From assembly GCA_021414005.1 (NCBI GenBank), contig JAIOPH010000030.1:124001-188000 (forward strand): a stretch of 64,000 bases of DNA, written 5' to 3'. Every line of letters begins with the position of its first letter. Within the stretch, counting starts at the first letter, position 1. Shown in pieces: positions 8,931 through 14,202 of this stretch. Under the pieces are notes generated by a model. It saw only the letters and a program-made list of their open reading frames with translations, did no database searches and had not been told where the DNA came from. The position numbers and the translations under genes are program-made. The DNA comes from Chthoniobacter sp. GTDB taxonomy: Bacteria > Verrucomicrobiota > Verrucomicrobiia > Chthoniobacterales > Chthoniobacteraceae.

Positions 8931-9021
8931 GCCTAACGACCCCAAGCTGAGCCATGCCGGAAGACGCGCCGACCGCGTAGCGGATCTGAATGCGCCATCG
9001 GCGTTGGCTCCAGCGTTAGGC
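8931..9021 (-). repeat. Integron attC recombination site A
   Basis: 91-bp site bounded by GCCTAAC (8931-8937) and GTTAGGC (9015-9021), matching the core R boxes. Inner pairing of CAAGCTGAGC with the GGCTCCAGCG side gives the L boxes. It follows the cassette gene 9016-9366 on the minus strand, and that gene's TAA stop lies inside the R'' box, a frequent attC feature. Confidence 0.85.
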
Positions 9022-9366
9022 TGCGTAAGTCTTCTCAACATAATCTCGAACACGAATAACTCGGCTCACGTCTATCGCTCGACGCATCTCGCTGGTCGTA
9101 TTGTAAAATGCGCCTTGGTGTGCCAGCGCCTCGCGTGCTCTGTCCTGAAGCTCTGCCGGCAATGACTGCAACCACTCATCAACGTCGCCGACAAGCAGAC
9201 CAACTTCTGCGGCTCCTCTGCTTACCACAACCGAATCTATGCGAAGCTCACGAGGCTCTCCGCCGCATGGTGTCTCCAACCAAATATGTCTTGTCTTACC
9301 ATCGCGCTCAATTTTGAACTCGGTAGAGCCACCGTCTCGGTATAATTCGATGTCAAAAATACACAT
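9016..9366 (-). CDS. Integron cassette protein, hypothetical (116 aa)
   Basis: 116 residues starting MCIFDIELYRDGG at the ATG at 9366, ten bases from the neighbouring attC site. An N-terminal beta sheet (STEFKIERDGKTRHIWLE) is followed by a mixed helical C-terminus (SEMRRAIDVSRVIRVRDYVE). No signal peptide or membrane helix. I recognise no family and no catalytic motif. Its stop codon TAA (9016-9018) overlaps attC site A, so gene and recombination site form one mobile cassette. Confidence 0.65.
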   Translation of the reverse strand: MCIFDIELYRDGGSTEFKIERDGKTRHIWLETPCGGEPRELRIDSVVVSRGAAEVGLLVGDVDEWLQSLPAELQDRAREALAHQGAFYNTTSEMRRAIDVSRVIRVRDYVEKTYAA

Positions 9367-9375
9367 AGCCGAGCG

Positions 9376-9468
9376 GCCTAACGACCCAAGCTCAGCGACC
9401 CGGCACGCAGGACGCAACGATTGCAACTCCGACGCTCATGCCAGGTTCGCTGCAGCGCATGGTTAGCT
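9376..9468 (-). repeat. Integron attC recombination site B
   Basis: 93-bp site from GCCTAAC (9376-9382) to GTTAGCT (9462-9468). Inner complementary arms are CCAAGCTCAGCG and the CGCTGCAGCGCATGG side. The right box departs from the consensus at one base. The stop codon of the cassette gene to its right (TAA, 9463-9465) is inside the box. Confidence 0.8.
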
Positions 9469-9963
9469 GGCGTTTTTGTCTGCATACTGAAATCCAAAAA
9501 GACCCTGAACACCTGGCCACTCCTCTGGGTTAGTGCCTCGACTAAACATCAACTCAGCCCCGCAGTCGAGACGCAACACAAAGAGGGACGGATCGGGTGG
9601 CCGCCAGTCATGTCTCTGAAACCCAATACCAGCCGATACTAACTCACGCTCAACCAACTCCACCGATGGATGGGCTTCAAAGAACCAACGATCAAACGCG
9701 GCGGCTGAACTAAGCTGAAGCTGCTCGAAAGTGTCGCAGAAGATAAGGCAAACGCACTTGCGGTCGCTGGTCAGATGGAACTCGATGTCACCATACTTCC
9801 AAATACCTGGCGTGCGATGACGACGGGAAGTGCCACCGACGTCAGTAGGCTCGCCGAAAGCGCTTCTGATAGTCTCAACCGAATCGCCAAGTCGAACAGG
9901 GCCAAATTCGCCGGAGCGCAGAAAGTCTCGCATCGAAACACTTACTGTTGGAGTAATTGACAT
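9463..9963 (-). CDS. Integron cassette protein, hypothetical (166 aa)
   Basis: 166 residues from the ATG at 9963 (MSITPTVSVSMRDFLRSGEF). The N-terminal part FGPVRLGDSVETIRSAFGEP and the later IWKYGDIEFHLTSD resemble small cytoplasmic proteins that I recall from accessory regions but whose function I do not know; an immunity-like role is only a guess. No membrane segment. The gene ends inside attC site B. Upstream, only half an attC site remains before the next cassette, so this gene's 5' flank has been reshaped by a deletion. The internal ATG at residue 11 is an alternative start. Confidence 0.65.
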   Translation of the reverse strand: MSITPTVSVSMRDFLRSGEFGPVRLGDSVETIRSAFGEPTDVGGTSRRHRTPGIWKYGDIEFHLTSDRKCVCLIFCDTFEQLQLSSAAAFDRWFFEAHPSVELVERELVSAGIGFQRHDWRPPDPSLFVLRLDCGAELMFSRGTNPEEWPGVQGLFGFQYADKNAS

Positions 9964-9994
9964 GACGCGGGGCAGTCGCTCAGCTTGGTTAGGC
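9964..9994 (-). repeat. Half attC site (left part missing)
   Basis: GGGCAGTCGCTCAGCTTGG leads into GTTAGGC (9988-9994), the right half of an attC site. The expected partner box GCCTAAC is absent to the left; instead the site runs straight into the start of the gene at 9963. The stop codon of the next cassette gene (9989-9991) lies in the box as expected. Confidence 0.65.
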
Positions 9995-10336
9995 GTTGCG
10001 GTTGTTGGAATCCGACTCTGCATGGGAATTCTTTGTCGGCGGGTTGGAGAGACGGTAGCAAAGTGCAATGATGCCGAGCGCCAAAAGCAGTTTGATGGCA
10101 AAGCGCGCATCGCCACCGGCACCGAACGAGCGTGCAAGCTCCAGAACTCCGAGAACGAGTGCGACGAGGAACCCGAGAAAAGGCACGGCAAGCGGACGAG
10201 CGAAGTTGAGCGTCCAGCCAAGGCCTCGAATGCGCTTGGGAACAATCATGCGTTGGTCTGCGCGGCAGAAGTAGAAGATGCCGAGCTTCCAGTTGGTTGG
10301 ATCGCAACGGAAATGGTCGAGTGCGTGGTTGCTCAT
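9989..10336 (-). CDS. Integron cassette membrane protein (115 aa)
   Basis: 115-residue predicted membrane protein, start ATG at 10336 (MSNHALDHFRCDPTNWKLGI). Two strongly hydrophobic stretches (PLAVPFLGFLVALVLGVLEL and a later KLLLALGIIALCYRLS) suggest a helical hairpin in the inner membrane. The N-terminal part FRCDPTNWKLGIFYFCRADQ RM-type sequence is Cys/aromatic rich. The C-terminus is polar (NPPTKNSHAESDSNNRNA). Its stop codon overlaps the half attC site. No recognised family. Confidence 0.65.
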   Translation of the reverse strand: MSNHALDHFRCDPTNWKLGIFYFCRADQRMIVPKRIRGLGWTLNFARPLAVPFLGFLVALVLGVLELARSFGAGGDARFAIKLLLALGIIALCYRLSNPPTKNSHAESDSNNRNA

Positions 10337-10435
10337 AGCGTGTTCGGATTAGAGGTGACTTGTTCGGCTTTCGTTCAGGAGAGATGCGTAGCGGTTCGCT
10401 CCAGCGCTTACGCGACTTTGGTTGAGTCGTTAGAC
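10337..10435 (-). repeat. Degenerate attC region
   Basis: Ends with a good core box GTTAGAC (10429-10435) and contains GCGGTTCGCTCCAGCGCTTA (10391-10410), which matches the right half of attC site F without its last box. No left-hand box is found before the gene at 10336. It looks like two attC sites merged by deletion. Confidence 0.55.
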
Positions 10436-10728
10436 GTGAGCCAATAGGTAAACGACTCAAGGCGCTCAGTAAGTCCAGAGTGGTCTTCGCAGGAGCCGCA
10501 TACCAGATAGTCTGCATGGTCCGTTTGCTTGTTGATTGCGATGATGTCGAGACAAAAAGCGCTATCCCATGCTGTAATATCGATGAGATACATCGGCGTC
10601 TCGAACCAGACGCAAAGCTTCTGCACTATATTCGACTTCACGAGCCGTTTCTGCGAACCGATGCGATGTTGATGGGTTGCCAGCCAAGTATCGACGTAGT
10701 CCGTCGGTGATGTTGTCGGCGTATTCAC
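10408..10728 (-). CDS. Integron cassette protein, hypothetical (106 aa)
   Basis: 106 residues, probably from the GTG at 10728, which is 18 bases from attC site E. The sequence (VQKLCVWFETPMYLIDITAW, then DSAFCLDIIAIN) suggests a small alpha/beta protein without membrane helices; TDHADYLVCGSCEDHSGLTE contains a CGSC pair. The reading frame runs through the degraded attC box at 10429 and stops in the remnant behind it, so the last ~9 residues may be an extension caused by the attC rearrangement. Family unknown. Confidence 0.55.
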   Translation of the reverse strand: MNTPTTSPTDYVDTWLATHQHRIGSQKRLVKSNIVQKLCVWFETPMYLIDITAWDSAFCLDIIAINKQTDHADYLVCGSCEDHSGLTERLESFTYWLTSNDSTKVA

Positions 10729-10745
10729 GAAAAGGATTCTGAGTC

Positions 10746-10869
10746 GCCTAACGACCCCAAGCTCAGCGACTCGCGGAGCTGGCGCGCTGGCTGCATGGTG
10801 GGGGAAAGTCGGAGGCAGGAAGCAGCCAGCGTGACAGCGGAGCGAGCTCGCTGCAGAGCTTGGTTAGGC
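10746..10869 (-). repeat. Integron attC recombination site E
   Basis: 124-bp site bounded by GCCTAAC (10746-10752) and GTTAGGC (10863-10869). Long complementary arms: CCAAGCTCAGCGA pairs with TCGCTGCAGAGCTTGG (extrahelical bases left over), and CGCTGGCTGC with GCAGCCAGCG further in. It has the size and folding symmetry expected of a functional attC. Confidence 0.9.
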
Positions 10870-10882
10870 TGTTGCCTCCAAA

Positions 10883-11281
10883 TCATTTTGGGGGAGAAAA
10901 GTAAAAGACCCCTAGCAAACCGTAGAAAATCAAACCAACAACCATTGCGGAAATAAAACTGAAAGCCTTTCTCTTGTATCCTCGACTGTAACAATAAACA
11001 GCGCAAATTACAGGCCAGAGTCCAAACGCTAAAACAAATGCAAACAGAGTGGCACACCATGATAGCGACTCCTGCGCTTTGTCTCTAGTGGAGGATTCCA
11101 CGACACGGGTCCGTGCCTCCATCTCAGCGAGCTTCTCCGTGGATATAGCTCGCTTGTCCCACTCAGCTTGAGCAGCAGCGATAGCTTCTGGCAGGTAGTC
11201 GGCAGGATTTGCGAGCATATCCCGCAATTCTTCATCTCTCTTCAGGGGGAGTTTTTCGAAAAACTCTTTCGGTAGTGACAT
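10883..11281 (-). CDS. Integron cassette membrane protein (132 aa)
   Basis: 132 residues, ATG at 11281, 15 bases from attC site F. The N-terminal ~50 residues (DEELRDMLANPADYLPEAI, AAAQAEWDKR) resemble a short helical motif seen ahead of membrane segments in various small bacterial proteins. Two or three hydrophobic helices follow (SWCATLFAFVLAFGLWPVI and a later ISAMVVGLIFYGLLGVFYF), ending FSPPK. Likely inner-membrane protein with a cytoplasmic N-terminus. Function unknown. Codon use and base composition are more AT-rich than the neighbouring core genes. Confidence 0.7.
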   Translation of the reverse strand: MSLPKEFFEKLPLKRDEELRDMLANPADYLPEAIAAAQAEWDKRAISTEKLAEMEARTRVVESSTRDKAQESLSWCATLFAFVLAFGLWPVICAVYCYSRGYKRKAFSFISAMVVGLIFYGLLGVFYFSPPK

Positions 11282-11295
11282 TGGGTTGTTCAGCA

Positions 11296-11410
11296 GCCTA
11301 ACGACCTCAAGCTGAGCGACTGCCCCGCGCGGCGCGACGGCTGCGCGGGCGAAGGTTGCGGAGCAGCCGGCGTGACGCGCGGGGCAGTTCGCTCCAGCGC
11401 TTGGTTAGGC
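11296..11410 (-). repeat. Integron attC recombination site F
   Basis: 115-bp site bounded by GCCTAAC (11296-11302) and GTTAGGC (11404-11410). Inner arms AAGCTGAGCGA / TCGCTCCAGCGCTT and ACTGCCCCGCGCG / CGCGCGGGGCAGT give a long imperfect hairpin with the extrahelical bases characteristic of attC. Confidence 0.9.
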
Positions 11411-11414
11411 GACT

Positions 11415-11894
11415 TCATTTTGTCTCAGGTTTGATGAGTTGCGCAATTTTTTGTGCGTGGTCATACGGAAAAGGTCCAAAAGAGAATTCGCCACCGAAAA
11501 TGGCCTTGTTAATCGTCGGAGCGGCAAGCACTGCGCCGTGAGCAAGGATAGCGATTCGTTTGCCGGTATGTTTTTCGGAGAATTCTCCGAAATCTGATGC
11601 GCCCTTGGGAGTGAGGCTGACATGAATATTTGCGTTTGCCATCTGATCTGATTTCGGCAAACCGCCATCGACTGCAGCCAATGCGCTTTTGATTGCGGAC
11701 GCGTCAATAATAATGGTCGGCGACACAAAGAACTGCTCATCGCCCTTATCAGTCTTCAATACGAATGGCTTTGCTCCGGGTGAGTCGCTCGCAACAACGA
11801 GGCGCATTTCGCAGAGGGAAGCCTTCGGTGTCTCTTCTGAGTTGAGTTGGCTACCAATCGCGAGAAGCAAGCAGGAAAGGACACGGAAATTCAT
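11415..11894 (-). CDS. Integron cassette protein resembling the SecD P1 head domain
   Basis: 159 residues from the ATG at 11894, beginning with a signal peptide or anchor (MNFRVLSCLLLAIGSQLNSE). The C-terminal two thirds resemble the periplasmic P1 head subdomain of the translocase SecD: IHVSLTPKGASDFGEFSEKH, then TGKRIAILAHGAVLAAPTIN. The SecD membrane domains are absent, so this is a stand-alone exported domain, not a secretion motor. The stop lies four bases from attC site F. It is the first cassette in the direction of transcription and would be expressed first. Confidence 0.7.
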   Translation of the reverse strand: MNFRVLSCLLLAIGSQLNSEETPKASLCEMRLVVASDSPGAKPFVLKTDKGDEQFFVSPTIIIDASAIKSALAAVDGGLPKSDQMANANIHVSLTPKGASDFGEFSEKHTGKRIAILAHGAVLAAPTINKAIFGGEFSFGPFPYDHAQKIAQLIKPETK

Positions 11895-11901
11895 GGGAGA
11901 T

Positions 11902-11956
11902 GTGCTAAGTCGCCGAACTCTTTATTAGACGAGACCATTGCGCCTTATAAGGCGCA
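11902..11956. repeat. Boundary of the cassette array: attC-like scar and perfect palindrome
   Basis: GTGCTAAG (11902) and ATTAGAC (11924-11930) look like worn attC boxes upstream of the first cassette gene. Next to them TGCGCCTTATAAGGCGCA (11939-11956) is an 18-bp perfect palindrome. No attI-like site or integrase gene follows to the right. Confidence 0.35.
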
Positions 11957-12090
11957 GGCGTTGCGGCTATTTCGGTTTGTTTCTCTGGCGTGGGGGGGGG
12001 AAGTGGGTGGGTTTCGGGAGGGATCATCCTGGGGATTGGGTTCTGGGGCGGGGGCAGGTTGGCAAGGGGGAATCGCACGAAAGCGGGGGT

Positions 12091-12142
12091 TTTCACTCTC
12101 GTTCCCAAAGCGCTGCGCTAACTTTGGGAACGAGAGATGAAA
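12091..12142. repeat. Dispersed palindromic repeat, intact copy
   Basis: TTTCACTCTCGTTCCCAAAG, then core CGCTGCGCTAA, then CTTTGGGAACGAGAGATGAAA. The arms are complementary over 20 bases with one inserted base. This REP-like element is the reference for the degenerate copy at 8240 and the interrupted copy at 8381. Confidence 0.8.
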
Positions 12143-12166
12143 TTCCTCCGAGGATCGAGATCGCAG

Positions 12167-12256
12167 ATGGACCTCTCGCTCATCGACCCGCAGGACCCGA
12201 CGCAGCTCCCGCCGGAACTCGCCGGCAAGCAGTGGCCGCCGGAAAACGCGCGCTGA
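12167..12256 (+). CDS. Possible 29-residue peptide or gene remnant
   Basis: ATG at 12167 opens a short frame (MDLSLIDPQDPTQLPPELAG, then nine more residues ending ENAR). The composition looks protein-like and it ends shortly before the minisatellite. It may be a small gene or the end of a lost one; no family is recognised. Confidence 0.25.
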   Translation: MDLSLIDPQDPTQLPPELAGKQWPPENAR

Positions 12257-12305
12257 ACGGCGGGGGTGAGGCTGGGGAGCATCAATAGCCAATCGTTTTC
12301 AGGGA

Positions 12306-12323
12306 AGAGGAGGATCCTCCTCT
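12306..12323. repeat. Perfect 18-bp palindrome before the minisatellite
   Basis: AGAGGAGGATCCTCCTCT is identical to its reverse complement and lies immediately before the first 42-bp repeat unit. Confidence 0.6.
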
Positions 12324-12324
12324 C

Positions 12325-12659
12325 CGTTTGAGGAATGGTCCTTCCGGCTGGGAGTTTCCGGCACGCCGATTGAAGAGTGGTCCTTCCGGCTGGGAGTCTC
12401 CGGCACGCCGTTTGAGGAATGGTCCTTCCGGCTGGGAGTCTCCGGCTCGCCGTTTGAAGAATGGTCCTTCCGGTTGGGAGTCTCCGGCACACCGATTGAA
12501 GAGTGGTCCTTCCGGTTGGAGTCTCCCGCACGCCGTTTGAAGAATGGTCCTTCCGGTTGGGAGTCTCCTCCACCCCGATTGAGGAGTCGTCCTTCCGGTC
12601 AGGAGTCTCCTCCGCCTCGATTGAGGAGTCGTTGCTCCGGCTGGGAGTCGGCTGGAGGT
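12325..12659. repeat. 42-bp minisatellite, eight imperfect units
   Basis: Eight head-to-tail copies of a unit starting CG(T/A)TTGA(G/A)GA(A/G)TGGTCCTTCCGG; unit 5 has lost one base and the last two units diverge. In the plus frame the units read P(F/I)EEWSFRLGVSGT. Five of the six variable positions in the first units are silent in that frame, but no start codon precedes it and the missing base in unit 5 breaks it. A minus-strand frame is open across the array as well. Treated as repeat DNA, possibly derived from coding repeats. Confidence 0.85.
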
Positions 12660-12735
12660 CAGCACGGAATCGCTGCGATGGCACAGGAGACTCTGGGATT
12701 GCCGGAGGCGAGTCGTTGCGACAGCCTCCACTCCC

Positions 12736-13077
12736 ATGAGTGAGCCCGCTTCTCTCCCGACCGTGACGGTGACCGTGCAGACCGTGGATGCAGATACCGT
12801 TTTCGCGGCCTTGGGCGACGGGGCCCGCCGCCGGATTCTCGTTGCGCTGGCTGATGGCCACCTCCGGCGGGCGACCGCTCTCGCTTCGGCTTCCGGCAAG
12901 CGCTTCGACAACACGCTGAAACACCTCGAAGCCCTGCTGAAGGCCGGGCTGATCGTCGCGACTCCCGATCCCACCGATAAACGCCGGCGGCTCTACACGC
13001 TGGCTCCCTCGGTGAAGGTCGCGGAGACGCCGGAGGGGCGGACGATGGATTTCGGCTACTGCACGGTGCGGCTCTGA
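12736..13077 (+). CDS. ArsR-like winged-helix transcriptional regulator
   Basis: 113 residues. After a short N-terminal strand (TVTVTVQTVDADTV), a winged-helix fold typical of the ArsR group is seen: VFAALGDGARRRILVALAD as the first helices, LASASGKRFDNTLKHLEALL as the recognition helix region (it aligns with the S-x-(S/A)-T-V-S-x-H-L-x-x-L pattern) and LIVATPDPTDKRRRLYTLAP as the wing. No cysteine metal site is visible, so the ligand, if any, is unknown. It stands alone between the minisatellite and a convergent ABC ATPase gene and may regulate itself or remote genes. Confidence 0.75.
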   Translation: MSEPASLPTVTVTVQTVDADTVFAALGDGARRRILVALADGHLRRATALASASGKRFDNTLKHLEALLKAGLIVATPDPTDKRRRLYTLAPSVKVAETPEGRTMDFGYCTVRL

Positions 13078-13168
13078 GGACCCGCGGATTCAGGGGTTCG
13101 CACTGGCAGCCGGAATGCACCCTGCGGGCGAGCAGACCGCCAAGTGCCCGGAGTTGGCCTGCGCTTGT

Positions 13169-13210
13169 CGGGCGGGCGCTTCGCCTGCCCGTGGCAACCG
13201 GGGCGGTTGC
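13169..13210. terminator. Two tandem hairpins in a convergent gene junction
   Basis: CGGGCGGGCG / CGCCTGCCCG (13169-13178 and 13182-13191, one mismatch, tight loop) and GCAACC / GGTTGC (13194-13199 and 13205-13210). They lie between the ends of the regulator gene (plus) and the ABC ATPase gene (minus). Could be a bidirectional terminator or an intergenic repeat unit; no T-run. Confidence 0.4.
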
Positions 13211-13305
13211 CCTACAATTTTCCCGCCAACTGAGCCACTACCAACGCCTGTCTTTGGTGCCACTAACGCTGGGCGTTGGGTGGTTTGCCGCTGCCGACCG
13301 CCGGA

Positions 13306-14067
13306 CTACCAGGCGAGGCTGCGAACGGGCCGGCGGGTTTTGTTTTCGCTGATGGCGACGATGGTGCCGTCGGAGAGGTGGATGATGCGGTCGGCCATGT
13401 CGGCGAGGACGGCATTGTGGGTGATGAGGACGGTGAGGGTGCCGAGTTCGAGGTTCGCGCGCTCGATGGCTTCGAGGACGGAGATGCCGGTCTTTACATC
13501 GAGGGCCCCGGTGGGTTCGTCGCAGAGGAGGACTTCGGGTTGTTTGGCAATGGCGCGGGCGACGGCGACGCGCTGCTGCTGCCCGCCGGACATTTGCGAG
13601 GGGAAATGGTCCGCGCGGTCGGTGAGCTGCACGAGGGCGAGGGCGGCGTTCGGAGTCATGGGGTTGCGGGCGATCTCGGTGATGAGCGCCACGTTTTCGC
13701 GGGCGGTGAGGCTGGGGATGAGATTGTAAAACTGGAAGATGAAGCCCACGGAGTCGCGGCGGAACCGGGTGAGGGTGCCCTCGTCCGCGCCGGTGAGATC
13801 CCGCCCGCGGTAGGTGAGGGTGCCGGAGGTCGGCGTGTCGAGGCCGCCGAGGATGTTGAGCAGGGTGGATTTGCCGGAACCAGAGGCCCCGAGCAGGACG
13901 ATGAGTTCGCCGGGGTAGAGGTCGAGGTCGATACCGTCGAGCGCGCGGATTTCCGTTTCGCCGCTGGGGTAGATTTTGGTAAGGCCGCGGGCGGAGAAAA
14001 GCGGTTCGCGACCGGGGTCGGCGGAAGGCGGGTGGGGGATCGGCGTGACGGTGGCGGCGGGATTCAC
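13306..14067 (-). CDS. ABC transporter ATP-binding protein (LolD/MacB type)
   Basis: 253-residue ATPase of the group that powers FtsX-like permeases (lipoprotein release, macrolide or peptide export). Walker A GASGSGKST (residues 60-68), Q-loop in FIFQFYNLIPS, signature MSGGQQQR, Walker B LLCDEPTGALD and the switch histidine in LITHNAVLAD are all intact. The N-terminal ~20 residues are proline-rich and may be partly untranslated. No permease gene is adjacent in this window: downstream is the hairpin region, upstream the divergent helicase gene. The transported substrate therefore cannot be named. Confidence 0.92.
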   Translation of the reverse strand: MNPAATVTPIPHPPSADPGREPLFSARGLTKIYPSGETEIRALDGIDLDLYPGELIVLLGASGSGKSTLLNILGGLDTPTSGTLTYRGRDLTGADEGTLTRFRRDSVGFIFQFYNLIPSLTARENVALITEIARNPMTPNAALALVQLTDRADHFPSQMSGGQQQRVAVARAIAKQPEVLLCDEPTGALDVKTGISVLEAIERANLELGTLTVLITHNAVLADMADRIIHLSDGTIVAISENKTRRPVRSLAW

Positions 14068-14202
14068 GAGGCGGGAGTATCGGTGAGGATTTGACCAATG
14101 TCAGCGGCGGCGGTGCGCGCGTGCGAAAATACCGGCGTTTGTTTGGCGAACGCTCACTCGCATCTTGCGCCGGGCGCGCGGCGCGGCATCCTCGCGCGCT
14201 GC

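Noticed and set aside
8638..11894. Toxin-antitoxin pair among the cassettes
   Set aside because: Common in integrons, but none of the seven products shows a recognisable toxin or antitoxin fold and no two are arranged as an overlapping pair.
12325..12659. CRISPR array
   Set aside because: Units are directly adjacent, with no unique spacers between them, and no cas genes are near.
11957..12735. Integrase gene or attI site at the right end of the cassette array
   Set aside because: The region contains only a palindromic repeat, a tiny frame and the minisatellite; no tyrosine-recombinase motif is present in any frame examined.
12118..12924. Minus-strand frame with 14-residue repeats across the minisatellite
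   Set aside because: It overlaps the winged-helix regulator gene and the palindromic repeat, and the repeat variation is less silent in that frame than in the plus frame.
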